Source: Cucumis sativus (Eukaryota > Streptophyta > Magnoliopsida > Cucurbitales > Cucurbitaceae). Taken from it: a stretch of DNA of 64,000 bases. Shown here one piece after another: positions 11,506 to 24,995 of the stretch. The notes beneath the pieces are model-generated. The model was not told the DNA's origin. It searched no databases and was given only the letters and a program-made list of their open reading frames with translations. Where the stretch lies: assembly GCF_000004075.3 (NCBI RefSeq), contig NC_026657.2:14632001-14696000 (forward strand). The letters run 5' to 3'. Every line of letters starts with the position of its first letter. Within the stretch, counting starts at the first letter, position 1. Made by a program: the position numbers and the translations under genes.

Positions 11506-14500
11506 ATGGCATCGACCCTTTTGAGTAGAACCCTTTTGGTTAATCGATTTGCTCATTCTATTTCCTTTCCATCTGGCAAGACCCAGATTCTTCCTTCCGT
11601 CTTCAGTGTAAGTGAAGCCTATGTTTGTTTTGCATTTTCTTTTTGTATCTGGGTTTTTGGTTTGCTGAAGACTTATGAATTTTCTCTGTAGAAGAAATTA
11701 TTTCAATTTCGACCAAACTCAGCCAGTGTTGCATATAATCCGACTAGGCGATTTTCATCTTTCATGGCTTCATCTGTAGCAGGGGCTAAAGCTCATTTTT
11801 CATCAAAATCCTTATCCACGGATGATCCTATTGTTTCCCCTGATTGGCTACATTCTAATCTCAAAGAGCCTGACTTGAAGGTATTGCCTCTTCTTGGTTT
11901 CAACTTTAACTTTTACTTCTTTAGTTGTCTTAACAGATGTCGTTCAATATGCTAATTGTGATGCATTAGTTTTGTGCCATGTTTTAGTTTAATTCATTTT
12001 AGGCTTTGTGTCTTTGGTTTGTTGCTATTCAGTGTTGTATATTGCGTTCGTATAATATAGGTTTTTTCAGTACATTTTGGCCTTCTCCTTTAGGTTTCAA
12101 TCCATTTGGGTTCCTGGATTAATTTTTAGACCTTATACTTTTCATACATTTTAAGATTTGTCCCTGCAGGATATTTTCCAAAACATTTAGCTCTCTTTTA
12201 CACTATTCCCTTTTTAATCAATTTTGATAATAATTTTACTTTGATGGTCTAAATTTGAGTTTTATAAAAAAAGAAAAAGTTACAGGAACTAAAATGAAAT
12301 GGAACCGGGGACCAAAAGGGCACTTTAACCTATAATTTATCACTTACGTCAGTTGAGTGTTTAAAGTATTGTTGATTTACTTTGTTGCTTGTTATCTCAG
12401 ATAATGCTCTTTTTTTTTCCTTCTTATATCCATAGTGTTTGGTCTAGCTTTTGTTCACCTTAACTATTCTAACTAGATAATTGTTTGACCCTCTTGGTTA
12501 TTTAAATGCTTTTAAAACATAAAGTATCTATGCTTCCAGCTTCTTTTTTCGTTCAGAGGTGTGTCCATGTCTTCTGTACCCCAATGCTTGCAGTATTCAG
12601 AATTGGGTTTGTTTGCTTATATCTGTGAAGCAATTGATTGTGGTTGATATTTTTTCTTGAAGTTCCACAATTTCTCGATCTAGTCAATACATATTGTTTT
12701 TGCCTTGAGACCATGTCTTTCTTGTTGATTTATGTCGACTCATAAAAGAATATTTGGCTCCTTGCTTGTTAACATATCTTGATCATGACTCGAAAAATTA
12801 TGACATGTGGATCTGGTAGCTCTATATTTTGTATTTCTGTAAATGTTTAACCTTTTAAACTGCTTGTTTTCAGGTGTTAGATGCATCATGGTACATGCCA
12901 GATGAACAAAGAAATCCTATTCAGGAGTACCAGGTAGCCAATTTGATAGATTTCCTGTGAACTACATTTTATATTGTGTGGTGAAGTATCAGTTCTTAGC
13001 CTGGTCATAATTTTAATAGGTTGCTCACATCCCTGGTGCCCTTTTCTTCGATGTAGATGGAGTATCTGACCGAACTTCAAAGGTGAAATGATCTCTTTTC
13101 ATTTTGTTTCCCTCTAAATATATTTTCATTGTATTTTGTGGTTGAATTAGAAAAAGGAAAGTACAGCTGGCCTTCATTTATTTTAATTGTTATACAATTG
13201 ATTTATATATCTTTTCTTCATTTCAGTTGCTAATTAAAAACTTGAGATGATTATTTGTTTCAGTTACCACATATGTTGCCATCAGAGGAAGCTTTTGCTG
13301 CTGTTGTCTCTGCCCTTGGCATTAGCAACAAAGATGGTGTGGTTGTTTATGACGGAAAGGGACTTTTTAGTGCAGCTCGTGTCTGGTGGTGAGATGCAGA
13401 AATAAACAATCAACTTTGAAGAGTTTATGTTTTTGATGTTGTACGTGAATTGATGAAATCAATTTTGGTTATTAAATATAGGATGTTCAGAGTATTTGGG
13501 CATGACAGAATTTGGGTGCTTGATGGAGGATTGCCGAAATGGCGTACATTAGGATATGATGTTGAATCCAGTGCATCTGGTGATGCCATTTTGAAAGCTA
13601 CGGCTGCAAGCGAGGCAATAGAGAAAATATATCAGGGGCAAGCTGTAAGTTCATGACTTAATGTGTTTTATCCTATATTAGTATATTTGGTCTGAAGGCA
13701 ACTGGTCCCATGAATGGTTTGTGCAATTTTATTTGTTGTCTATAAATATTGTTTCTCATAAGTTACTCAAATGTTTCAATGTCAACAATTACCCTTTTTC
13801 ACAATGACCTCTTTCTTACATTTACCTTAAGCATATTTTTTTATTTGTTCATTTTCTTTGCATAATTAGATGGGATTCAGAAGCTATAGAGGAATGTGAA
13901 ATTGTAATTTACGTGACTCAGTCCTTGCCCAATGCCTATGTTTTGTTCCACCTGAAATTGAACAAGTTTTATTTTGTTTTCATTTTTTTGAGGCTGTTTT
14001 TTCCCTTTTTACTTTTCTTCTATTTTTACTTCCAAGTTCCAATATTTTTAGTATTTGGTTTGGTTTTTTTAGGTTGGGCCAATTACATTTCAGACCAAGT
14101 TTCAGCCACATCTGGTCTGGGACCTTGAGAAGGTTAGGTTGCTCATTTAAAAGCTTTTTTTGTTAGAGTATTCCTTAATACTTGGTTTGATTCTTTGTTC
14201 AAAAGATGAAAAGAAAAAAAAATGTTAGTATAAAATATGAGTAATATAATGCGTTATAAAAATATGTAGCAATTCTTTAGCTTATATCTTGAATTGTTAA
14301 AGGATTCTTAATAGTTAAAGTTTCAGTTAATGTATTAACTTGTCATTCATGGTGAGTGATAGGGCATATATTCGGACTCTCTTCTGATAAAGACAATTTA
14401 TATTACATTGGTTATCAGTATATGTTTGGCTCTGAAACCTATAAAAGAAAATTTGAGAAAAAGGGTTACATCCACCTCCATGCATCCCCTTTCAATCACA

Positions 14501-16746
14501 AAGGGGAAAAAAAAATTTGTCACATGGCAACCTGTGATTGTGCACTTAAGTGGATTGCACAAAGATGGGTCTAGCATAGGATTCTCCCAAGTATTTTTGT
14601 TTTGAATTATTATCGTAGAATTTTACTTCCTGCTTAAAACTAAGGTTCTTTGAGTGCATACATGTAAATAGTAAGATGTAGAGTGAACTTGACAAAAAAA
14701 ACGTGTTTTATAGGCATTTTGAATTTGAACCTTTTTCTCTCTAACATGTTCCAGGTTCAAGAGAATATTACAGAAAGAACTCACCAGCTCATAGATGCCC
14801 GATCAAAGGCCAGGTATGGTAGATTCTAGATTTTATTGATCATTCTATTGCTGAATATTTTCTTTTAACTTTTTTCGAGGAAATTGAGCTTTACCATTTT
14901 GATTTCTTCATATCCTATCTATCAACTGCCTTTTCTGTCCCTTTTTCTCTCTCCCTCCCTTAATTTTGTGAGGAAGTGTTTGGTTGAATAATTTAGGGCC
15001 TATTTGGTTTGGTAACTCATTTGTTTTCGAAAATTAATTTTTTATAAACAAGTGTGTTGGTATCTAATTCACTTTTTTGTTTCTAAATAAGAAATTTGTT
15101 TTTAAAATTATGTAGGAAAATTGAAAATGAAAAAAAAAGAAAAGAAACTTAAAGAAAAATACATTTTGTTTTTTAAAAACAGAAAACAAAATCAGTTACC
15201 AAATGCATATGGTTTTTGTTTTTAGTAAACAAAAATTTAAAAACAGAATTTAAAAAACAGAAAAAAAAACAAGAACATAATGGGGCTTTATCAATTACGA
15301 AGATTTCCTTGTATCCTAGAATCATGTTTTCTTCTTGCAGATTTGATGGGGCTGTCCTGGAGCCTCGGAAAGGAATCAGAAGTGGCCATGTTCCTGGCAG
15401 CAAGTGCATTCCTTTTCCCCAGGTTTGTATCAATATTTAGTACCTTATCTTTGTAGTTCATGGTTAGGATTTTAAACAATTTTCACATTGAACCAACCTT
15501 TAAAATTTTCAATTTCATCAAAGTTTTAACATTATTTGTAGCATACTATATCACTATCCATTGCTTACGCTGTTTAAATTCTCAGTTTTGTTGAGATGTT
15601 ACAGTCATAGCTAACACTTTTATTATATTTCTCTAATAAATGACATGATGTGATATTGGCAAGCATCTGGCTGGAAGGAAATAGAAGCAATTTTTTAGGG
15701 TACAGGGAGCAGTAGAATATCTTGTATAAATCATAATGAAAGTCTTTCTTATAAGCTTTTCGTACGTTTGCTGTAACTCGTACAATTTTAGCATTCTTCC
15801 CATGTAGCCCTTTGCAACTGCATCTATGACTTAGATCTAGTTGATGTTTTATAAAAAATAGAATGAAATGCCACAAAAACAATTGATAAATGAAATTTCA
15901 TTTTCAGATGCTGGATAGTTCACAGTCCCTTTTACCAGCAGATCAGCTCAAGAAACGGTTTGAACAAGAAGGTAAGTGTTTTTCCTAAACAAAAGTTAGT
16001 CGAGTCACCAAAATGGTGTTCGTTTTTCGTTTGGCTCTCTTTCCACACAGAACCCAAGAATGAAAAGCCTTTCCTGAAAGGTCTCGGGTCCCAAAGCTGC
16101 ACGATGATATACTAAAGTCAGTCGATTTTCTGCAGGCATCTCTTTGGAAAATCCTATTGTAACTTCTTGTGGCACTGGTGTTACTGCCTGTATTCTTGCA
16201 TTGGTACGTCTCTCTTCACATCAAACATTCTTAATTTTAGATCTAAGAAGCACAAACAATTTAGTTTGGCTAACATTTGTGTGTGGGGCACATGTCGAAT
16301 ACTTAAGCATAATAGACACTAAATGTAAGAGCCCATATGAGTCCAGTATTTGTTAGACACATGTAGAACACTTGTTAAGAATACCGATATCACATAATAG
16401 GATATAATTTCAAGAGTAAAATACATCTAACTCATATTTTATGAAAGATATATTTGGATGCGTGTATCTATTGTTGTGTTCATCTCTTAGACTAAAAAAA
16501 ACATCTTACCATGTCGATAGTGTTCATATTCATGTCTTGTATTCGTATCCATGTTTCATTTTACGGATAGAATTGACTATTTGGTTGCTTAAAAGACTAA
16601 ATTCAACTTATAAAAGCCTGAAAATAGTGAAAATTTGTAATGTTTAGGGCCTTCATCGACTTGGGAAACATGATGTTCCAGTTTACGATGGATCTTGGAC
16701 TGAATGGGGAGCTCATTCTGACACACCTGTTGACACTGCTTCATAA
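11506..16746 (+). CDS. STR1: thiosulfate/3-mercaptopyruvate sulfurtransferase, STR1 type (two rhodanese domains)
   Basis: Twelve exons with GT-AG borders read continuously to 377 residues: 11506-11607, 11692-11880, 12874-12933, 13020-13082, 13264-13388, 13482-13644, 14073-14132, 14755-14813, 15341-15422, 15908-15971, 16136-16203, 16648-16746. The product carries sulfur from 3-mercaptopyruvate or thiosulfate to acceptors such as cyanide. The inactive first rhodanese domain covers about residues 85-215 and includes [14 protein letters not shown] and VWVLDGG-like blocks. The second covers about 240-370 and holds the catalytic loop CGTGVTA with the persulfide cysteine at 334, a loop typical of mercaptopyruvate-using members. 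Residues 1-58 are basic, Ser-rich and acid-poor like a mitochondrial presequence. An internal Met59 (11764) has the context to start a cytosolic form, as proposed for Arabidopsis homologues. Length and exon structure match the family; no defect is seen. Confidence 0.96.
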
Positions 16747-18968
16747 CTGCGGCTACCATTCCTTACAAATTTTCTTGTAAATGCTCACAACTTGTTTTTG
16801 TTCTTTTCTTTTCTTATCAATCTGAGAACTCAACTTACATTTGTGCTGTTATTTTTTCACCTCAAACTATAACTCAAATCACTTTTTGTCTCATCACATG
16901 AAAATAAATTTCTGTTGCATTTTTTCTTTTTTTTGGTCCAATAATGGATGATATGAGAAACAAATTGTCCACCTTGATATTAATGGCAAATTGAGAAGGG
17001 ATTTAATCAGCAGACTTTTAGATTTAATGCTTAAAGTTTTAATTTGATGCCCCTTTTGGCTACTTTAATTTAATGCCTCTTCAACCCATAGGTCAATTTG
17101 ACATTCCCTTGGAAATGTATATTCAATGCTTGTTTAGGATAGTAATTGGTATCTCATTGGTATCTCATTCACTGTTATGTTGAAATTCTAGTATTTCTCG
17201 TGAATGTTTGCAAAATCATAAGATTTTAAGTTATGGGTTATGGGTAATCCTATGCTGCAGAAAATGCTTAGCTTGAACATTCTAATAACAGTTCATTCCC
17301 TGACATATCCTTCACACCAAGTTTGATTCATTACAATGAGTTTGATTCATCGACTTACATATGGCTTTGCAATAAGAATTGCAGATTCATAAAGTTAAAG
17401 TCTTCCTTGACAATCGCAAGAAACATTCAACTTTATCCAATGTTTTTGCCATGTTCCTAGTTGTTTCTCATTCCACTTGGTGAGTTTGGCCCAATTTTCA
17501 TCCCAATTGATACATCCTAACATATCCTTGTTCCTAATTTTCACATCTTAAGGTTATTGTCAATTTTTTTCTCATTCAACCATTGTAACTCAATCATAAA
17601 TTCAAAGTTTAGTCCTTTTAACCTCGACCTGCTACGAGTTCAAAGTTATTTTCACCTTGTTACATTTGAATCACTCATTTTTTTTATCCAAATATTGATG
17701 GTTAGACGTCTCGTGAGATGTTATGTAAGTTATCAATACATAATTGCTGTAAGATATTGCACTACTTCAATTGAAAAGATGACTCATTCTACCAAAAAGC
17801 TACAAGTTTGTCCTTTCAAAAGCTACAAGTTTGTCCTTTTATGCACAGTGCACTAAACAAAAATTGTTATTCAGCACTCAACCTTGAGACAGAAATAACC
17901 TTGAGAGAGGAATGTTATATCAATTCTCACAAAGCTAAGCTCGCTCATTTAGGCTATTGTCATTCGTTTATTGATTTGTACTAAATAGCATCAATTAATG
18001 TTACCTGACTAAAATAATAAACAAAAATCTGTCACTATATATGTTTATGTTTTTCTTTGGGTAAAACGTTTTTGATACTAATAAACCATATGAAACAATT
18101 GAAGCATTATCAAACAAGCTCTAATTTATACCACCAAAAATGAAAATCAATAAACCAATATAAATCGATACAATATTATAACTAAAGAAGAACAAGAAAA
18201 CATGGTAGCTAAGGCAATGATGTTTCTTTTCTGATCTCATTGTTTGATCAAAGGCTAAAATCCTAAATACATTACCAAAAGAAAAAAAAAAGTGAGATTA
18301 AAGCCTTCATATCATAAATGAAACAACACTAATTGTGATCATTTACATTAATGGATGTTTTGATGAACAAAGGAGAGCATTACCTATAAAGTGTTTTTTT
18401 TTCTTAAAAAAAAAAAAATGGAAATGAATTTGCTCATTAAGAAAAGTAGCTTAATCTGCAATCTTGTTCATGAATTTAGGGTTCAATATAAAGTAAATAA
18501 AAAAAAATATTTCGATCAGAGGTTTGAATTTCTACCTTGAGATCGTGGCATTGTGATGTGAATCGCAAAAAAAGCCTCCATTACAACTAATATAAGAAAA
18601 CTTAACAAAATTGTTCGATGGGAAACTTTTCTTCAGTCATGGTGAGAAGAAAGAGTTTGAGATTTGATAAAATTAGCAAAGAATGGTTGTTGTTAGGGTT
18701 TTTTATTTTATTTTATTTGTGATGGCGAGTTGGTATTCTTACATTTTCTTTTTCTTTCTATAGATAATTATTGAAGAAAAAAAAACTCCCTCTAACATAT
18801 TAGAGAAATATGTTTTTTTTTAAATATTATAATTTAAATTTGGTCAATTACAAAGTCTTTCAACGATACATGAGAAACAAAACAACCAAAACGAAACTAA
18901 AGACAAATTAAAAGAACAATGAGCATAATTCCCTCAAGAAGTAATGTATTCAATAACCACATCTTCAA
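16747..18968. other. intergenic DNA downstream of the sulfurtransferase gene
   Basis: No gene is seen. The first ~200 bp should hold the 3' UTR of the sulfurtransferase. A short tandem duplication (AAAGCTACAAGTTTGTCCTT, period 23) lies at 17796-17841. The rest is AT-rich. Confidence 0.5.
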
Positions 18969-19420
18969 CACTACAAGAAAATGGGGATATCTCGATGCAC
19001 TTTTGAGCGTCGGGATAAGAGACATCGGGCAATAGGGTCTCCTCTGACATCGTAAAGTGGATGCCGGTGGACTCACTTCTTTTCGACGGTGATTGTATCA
19101 CGTCGGGCATTGTGGGGCACTATCAACGTCGTGGATGTACACGTTGGGACTAGCCATCCAACTCCCAACGTAGTACATGTACATGTCGGGGAAAAGAAAA
19201 TAATTAAATAATAGTTTGTTTTTTCCTGACTCCATGCATATACACGACATGAATTGGGTGTGACTAGTTAATTTTGATGTGTATCCACGACGGAGACAAA
19301 AAAACAATTAAATGATAGTTTTCATTTTTCCAACGCGATACATGTGACACCGAGAGTACGGTACGTAGCACTATTCATGACATTTTATTAATGATGTCAG
19401 GAATAGGTTGGAACTTCTGA
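18969..19420 (+). mobile_element. terminal and subterminal region of a CACTA (En/Spm-type) DNA transposon
   Basis: The sequence CACTACAAGAAAATGGGG at 18969 is the canonical end of plant CACTA elements. It is followed by GC-rich subterminal words typical of the class (CGTCGGG, GACATCG, CAACGTCG, CCCAACGTAG) through about 19200. I did not find the matching inverted end within the next several kilobases, so this is one end of a truncated or rearranged element. The open frame at 19408-19680, rich in Arg, His and Ser, is probably element-derived and not an independent gene. Confidence 0.6.
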
Positions 19421-22100
19421 CGTTTTCGAATGGCGTCAGGAGTTCCCCTATAAAACCTTCTTTCATATCTGTAAATCACACATCTAAAAGAATGAAAGAG
19501 AGAGAGAAATTGAGAGAGATGAAGAAAGAAGCCCGTCGCCAGTTTGTCCCTGCCGCTCATCGTCTTCACCATCGTCGGCGTCTTTCGCTCACCTTCCTCG
19601 GCCGCTGCTCATCGTCTTCTGCCACTGCCACTGCCGCTTGTCGTTTCGGTAAGGATTTTGCCTTTTTTTGTTTAATTTAAAGAAAAACGTGTAGATTTAG
19701 TTTTAGAAATTGATTTTATTTGCTTGAGACTATGTATTTATTGTACATTGAATGCTTGATTTTGTTGATTTAGATTTAAGAAAAACACGTCGCTGGTCGA
19801 GCATGAACAACTAAGTGGTGGATAACAAAGATGTTCTTTGTGATTAACCAATAGAAATCCAAGAACGAAACCGGGGTGATGAAGATCACAAATAGAATCA
19901 ATGAACACATGAGCTTCATTCTCCTATTGAAGTTTCTAACAAAAGAGATTTCAAACCATCTGTGAACTAGTCCAAAGAGAGGAAATGCCAACTTCAACAG
20001 CTTTAGTTTTTTTCTTTTTTTTTTTCTGTTGATGACAAAAATTTATCATCCATTTTGCAACTCTTGCTCTATGATTGCATCCTTAGACATTCATGTAATA
20101 TTAATCAACTTGGCTTGTGGAGTGTTTCATCCATCTTGGCTTGTGGAGTGTTCCATCCATGAGTAGAGAAGTAGTTCCTACGGGAAGATCTTTGATCAAA
20201 AGATAATTTAAATCTAATAATTTTATTTGGAATGAAGTCAATTGATTTTGGAAATTTATGATTTTTGTTGTTAGATGTTCAACAATTAGGTTCTTAATTT
20301 TCAATTAGTTTCTAGGTTTTTTATATCATCAATGTATCGTAACATAGTAAAATGTCTCTCCATAGTCACGGGCTTAGTGTCTAAACTTCTATGTTTTTGT
20401 GCATTGATTATTAACTTTAAAAATGTCATATAGGTACACCAACCATAACAAAAAATCTAGGGGACGTTTGAGACGTGAAGTGAGTTATTATAATATGTGG
20501 TTATTATAGTATGTGAGTTATAATAATTTATGGGTTATTATAACCTGTGTATAGGGTGTAGATTATTATAATTTGGGTTATTATAATATATGTTTGGAAA
20601 AATAAGGAATAGTGAAATGAAGAAGTGAGGAAGAGTGACATATATGAGAGATGAGAAGTGAGGAATGGTCAGCCGCCTCAAAAAAGTTGTTTAAAAGATT
20701 CTTGAACTTCCAACAAATTTTTGTAGTCTTATATATAATATATAATAGATTCATGTCTTGTTCAGCTTTTTCTTAGTATTATATTAAACCTAAAATATAC
20801 TTTTAGGTATTAGGAACAACGACCTAATAAACACTAAAAAAAAATTAGATGTTTAGAGACTAAACTTTTATATTAACTATAAGAAAATATTCTTGAACTT
20901 TTTCTATTTCTTAAAAAAAACATCAATAAAAGATCAAACAAAAAAAACAAACATCAAATGTGAGCATTTACACATAATTGTTTCACGATCAAAATGAACT
21001 CACTTAGTGATATAAACATGACCTCTGACATTTGACCTCTAAAGACATATAGTTAGCGATAATAGGACTAGAGGTTTAATCATCCTCCCTATAAAATAAC
21101 ATCACTATTTGAAGTTTCAATTTTTTTTCAGTTTTAGAATCAATTAATTTATAATATAACTAGTAATTTTGAATCATTACAAATATCGAAAGATATTAAT
21201 AAAATTGTAACCGGGGAAGTTTTAATTTGTTCAAAATTTACATTGTATTTTCAAATGTACATATTTAATTTCAAAACCTTAGTGAATTGTAAATTTAACT
21301 TTCACGGGTTGTTCATAGTTTATTCTTCAAAATTGTTTATTGTTAATTATTATTTTCACTCTAAATTTCAAGAATATGTTTACATATTATAATTGTTTTG
21401 CATGAAAAATTATTATCATTTAGTTAATTTTAATAAAAAAATTACATAACCAATTTTAAATTTTATTAAAAATGTCTAAAATAAATTTGAAAAGACTAAA
21501 ATTGAAGAAGCAAAATAATATTCTAACTAAAAAAAGTATAAAATAAATAATTTTAAATGACAATGTTTTTGAAAAAAATTATACAAAACTTGGAGAAAAA
21601 GATGACCTATTTAAAAAAATATCTTTTAATTGATAGATTTTGATAAATAAATATGTTTGGTTCGGTAGACCTTTTTAATCTCATGTTTATAAGAATATAC
21701 TTGTTTAATTTTTAAGATTTAAAATACGGTTCTTATCTTTTTAAAATAGGTTTAGAATGTCTTTCAAATAACCTTATATTTTATCAAATTTTAAATTAGA
21801 ATAATAACTTCTCTTCCTTAAAATTATTTTAATTTAATAAATTTATAATATCATATAATTATTTTTAAAAAATAAAATCTAAAATATTAAATTTTAAAAT
21901 TCAGAAAGAAAGAAGAAAAAAAAAGCACATATTGATATGAACTTCGCTTTCCTTAGACTATTTTAAGTGGATGTATCATATATATAAACTATGATATATT
22001 GGTAAATATTTTGGTTAAGTTATGCTTATTTTATTTCATTTTAAATTTAGCATTTCAAATTGTGTGCATTTTCGACGACTACAAAAACCTTTTTCCAACA
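19421..22100. other. AT-rich intergenic DNA with small repeats
   Basis: No convincing gene. A 26-bp tandem duplication (CTTGGCTTGTGGAGTGTT...) lies at about 20108-20160. Near 20458-20610 a block starting TAGGGGACGTTTGAGACG, with repeated TTATTATAAT words, resembles one end of a small non-autonomous DNA element; I could not find a matching opposite end. The remainder, 20.7-22.1 kb, is very AT-rich. Confidence 0.4.
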
Positions 22101-22103
22101 AAT

Positions 22104-22158
22104 CATATAAAATACCTCTCTTATTGTAACAACTTACAGTTCGATCACAAACCCTAAC
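22104..22158 (+). promoter_or_regulatory. TATA-like box and telo-box in the RPS16 leader
   Basis: A TATA-like stretch (ATATAAAAT at about 22105-22113) lies some 47 bp before the ATG. A telo-box, AAACCCTAAC at 22149-22158, sits immediately before the start codon. Telo-boxes near the start are well known in plant genes for ribosomal proteins and the translation machinery. The ATG is in a favourable context (AACGATGGCG). Confidence 0.6.
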
Positions 22159-22159
22159 G

Positions 22160-22594
22160 ATGGCGGCTCCAATCGAGTCTGTACAATGCTTCGGCCGGAA
22201 GAAGACGGCAGTTGCTGTAACATACTGCAAGCGTGGCCGAGGCTTGATCAAGATCAACGGCTGCCCAATTGAGCTCGTCGAACCTGAGATCTTACGCTTC
22301 AAGGCCTACGAACCCATCCTCCTTCTCGGCCGACACCGCTTCTCCGGCGTTGACATGCGAATCAGAGTCAAAGGCGGAGGCCACACCTCACAGATCTACG
22401 CTATCCGACAGAGCATCGCTAAGGCTCTCGTCGCCTTTTACCAGAAGTACGTCGACGAACAGAGCAAGAAGGAGATAAAGGACATTCTCGTCCGCTACGA
22501 TCGGACTTTGCTCGTCGCTGATCCTAGACGCTGTGAGCCGAAGAAGTTTGGTGGTCGTGGAGCTCGTGCTAGATTCCAGAAATCATATCGTTGA
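22160..22594 (+). CDS. RPS16: 40S ribosomal protein S16 (uS9 family), cytosolic
   Basis: One intronless frame of 144 residues is almost textbook plant RPS16. It opens with [20 protein letters not shown] and contains the uS9 core GRGLIKING and [19 protein letters not shown]. It ends with the basic tail [15 protein letters not shown], whose final arginine reaches the decoding centre in uS9 proteins. It is a component of the small cytosolic ribosomal subunit head. The length matches the family, no defects are visible and there is no presequence, so it is not an organellar form. The coding part is strikingly GC-rich relative to its AT-rich surroundings. A telo-box in the leader supports the call and suggests coordinated expression with other ribosomal protein genes. 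Downstream, from about 22738, begins a duplicated segment shared with the small gene at 27.3 kb. Confidence 0.98.
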   Translation: MAAPIESVQCFGRKKTAVAVTYCKRGRGLIKINGCPIELVEPEILRFKAYEPILLLGRHRFSGVDMRIRVKGGGHTSQIYAIRQSIAKALVAFYQKYVDEQSKKEIKDILVRYDRTLLVADPRRCEPKKFGGRGARARFQKSYR

Positions 22595-22737
22595 TCGAAG
22601 TGTTTTAGGCGTCCATGGCCCAGAGTCGCTTGTTGGTATTATTTATTTTTTGCTTTTCTGTTCCAATTACCTTCCATTTCAATTTTTTTATCCGTTTATG
22701 ATTGTAGTATAAGATTTTTTGACCCGAGGCTTGAATT

Positions 22738-23298
22738 TCTGATTGCTGAGATCATTGCAATCGTAATGCCATTTTGGAACATCAAAGTTTTCTTCCATTT
22801 GTTAAGGATTCTGAATTTTCCTTCATGTGACATTATTATAACTACAGCAATGGGGTCTATTCCACATAATTTGTGTCCACCCACATAGAATTTCTGAAGA
22901 GATCGTCCAATTTAGAACTTTTTCAGACTTATATTGGTATAGAATATAGGAATTGGATCAATTAATTATTTTGAAGTTTCTTATACCATATTTATACAAG
23001 TTTAGAGGTCTCTCATTGTCAAATGAGTCATAACTGTTTTGGGTTGTAGCCTAACCTAAGAACATCACATAGCCTAATCTTTGGCTGAGAGAGAGAGATC
23101 AATGAGATTTTAGAAAAGAACAAACAAATGTAAAAAAAATTCCCCAGAGCTACAAAGTGCTTGACAGAAACTTACACATCTAAAGTTAGTGGATGAAATC
23201 GATGATTTATCTACCTGGATTTGGAACAGAACAACTATGAGATCCTTAAGGTTAAGGTCTTTATTGTTTTTGCTATGAACATGAAGAGATCAGTGTCT
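22738..23298 (+). repeat. segmental duplication copy A (mate at 27627-28216)
   Basis: This stretch is a close direct copy of 27627-28216, about 4.9 kb downstream; long blocks such as CATCAAAGTTTTCTTCCATT and GAACAGAACAACTATG are shared. In copy B the segment starts at the last exon of a small gene. Here the reading frame is disrupted (the block around TTAAGGATTCTGAATTTTCC no longer fits the copy B frame), so copy A looks like a truncated, non-coding copy. The end is abrupt: similarity stops after GTGTCTGA. Confidence 0.85.
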
Positions 23299-24519
23299 GA
23301 AGGGATCATACACTAAGGGAACTAGTGGAAACGAAACAAAGGAAAATAATGCAATAAAATTATCTAGTATAGTAATTAGCATACACACAAACATATCAAA
23401 TTTTTTAATCCTTGTAATTATTATTATTATTTGTTGTGAACATACAATCTAAAATCTCATAGAATTGCAAAAGAACATAGCATAAAGTCTGTTTCCATAA
23501 CATTTTTCCAGCTTTCCCTCCTTTTTTCTTTTTTCCAATTTATATGGTTTTATATGGGCCTCAAAATATACTCTTAACATTCTAGAATGCATGCGTTTAA
23601 ACAACATAACTCTCACAGTTTATGATCATTACGAACCATGATGATGAGTGTAACATAAAATGACCTAAAACTTAAAATACATTTAACAAGTAGAACAAAT
23701 CTTAAATTATTTGTTTTCCATCCAACAGTAAATGAAGTCTCATTTGAAGTAGCAAGTCTTTGCACATTAAATTAAGTTTTTGTTTTTTTTTTTTTACTTC
23801 ACATGATTCAATTTATTTGTTTGTGTAGTTGAACAACTTCTTGACAATTTTCATCAGCTTCATATGACCGACCTCACGTTGATATTTCATAATTCATATA
23901 CATGAAATTGCAGTAAAAATTATTATGATAAATAAAAATAAGGTCTACCCATTAGTTTTCACTCTTGCATGAGTTTTATCCATTTTTGTCTGTGCATATG
24001 GTGGAGATTTGATCTGTTGTCTTAAATAGATTAAAAAAGTTTTACTTGATAAGTTAGACAAGAAAGTTGTCATAGATCAATATCAAAACACAAAAGCTTA
24101 CAGTGGACAATTACAATGCATTAAATTAACAGTGTTCTTATATAAAATCCCTAAACACGTGATTATTTTAGCTTCTTGAAGAAAGTTTTGTATGGAGGAT
24201 CAAACAGGACTCAGAGAATTACGGTGCAGAGTTCTTGAAAATATCACTCTATTAACATAAATCACTGCTATAGAAAGGATGTAATTAAGCACTTAAATTT
24301 AAACTTTCAATGTAATTAAATTCAAATGTGGAATTTAAAGTTAAAGGAAAAGTCCTCTAATTTAATAAAAGAAAATAATTATCAACTAAATTATCGAGTA
24401 TAACAAAAACTCAAAATATTTACTATAACAAAATAAGAAAATCGTACGAGACACTATCATGTTTTTTATAAATTTCATATATGTCTCTGTAACTTATATT
24501 TTTTTTGCGATTTATTAGT
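23299..24519. other. AT-rich intergenic DNA
   Basis: No gene or recognisable element is seen. Only short simple-sequence tracts such as ATTATTATT at about 23420 are present. Confidence 0.5.
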
Positions 24520-24995
24520 CTCAGTCCATCTCGGTATAATTAAAGTTGGAAACTTGAAGATCGAATAAAATAAAGCAAAATTCTTTCATCTCGAAGATCT
24601 CGGTGCAATAAAGGCTCGAGATCGAATAACTAAAGGCATAAGTATTTCATCTCGAAGCATCTCAGACTGAGATCAAATAAAATAAAGATAGAACTCAAAT
24701 AAAATAAAGACATAATTCTTTCATTTCAGGACAATCTCAGTGCCATTGAGGCTTGGGATACAATAACTAAAGGAAGAATTCTTTTATCTTGGGACATCTC
24801 GTTGCAAATAAGGTCCAAGATCATGTATTATGATCTACACAATCGTTTAAATTTGAAGGTTATCGTTTAAAAATAAGTACGAGATCATGTAGATCTACAC
24901 TTTTGTCTTTCATCTCATACACGGTGCATTTTATGTCTGAGATCGAATGAATTAAAGGCAGAATTCTTTCATCCTGATGCATCTTAGGGCATGGT
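24520..24995. repeat. degenerate minisatellite built on ATCTCG/GAGATCGAATAA words
   Basis: At least five diverged copies of a unit of about 60-70 bp follow each other. Each combines GAGATCGAATAAAATAAAG-like, GAATTCTTTCATCTCG-like and CATCTCGGTGCAATAAGG-like pieces. No frame is conserved. The array leads directly into the 68-bp tandem duplication. Confidence 0.65.

Noticed and set aside
19408..19680. 90-residue basic frame next to the CACTA end
   Set aside because: No recognisable domain; the Arg/Ser/His runs and location suggest transposon-derived sequence.
22269..22478. Second plus-strand frame within RPS16
   Set aside because: Out-of-frame shadow of a strongly conserved GC-rich coding region.
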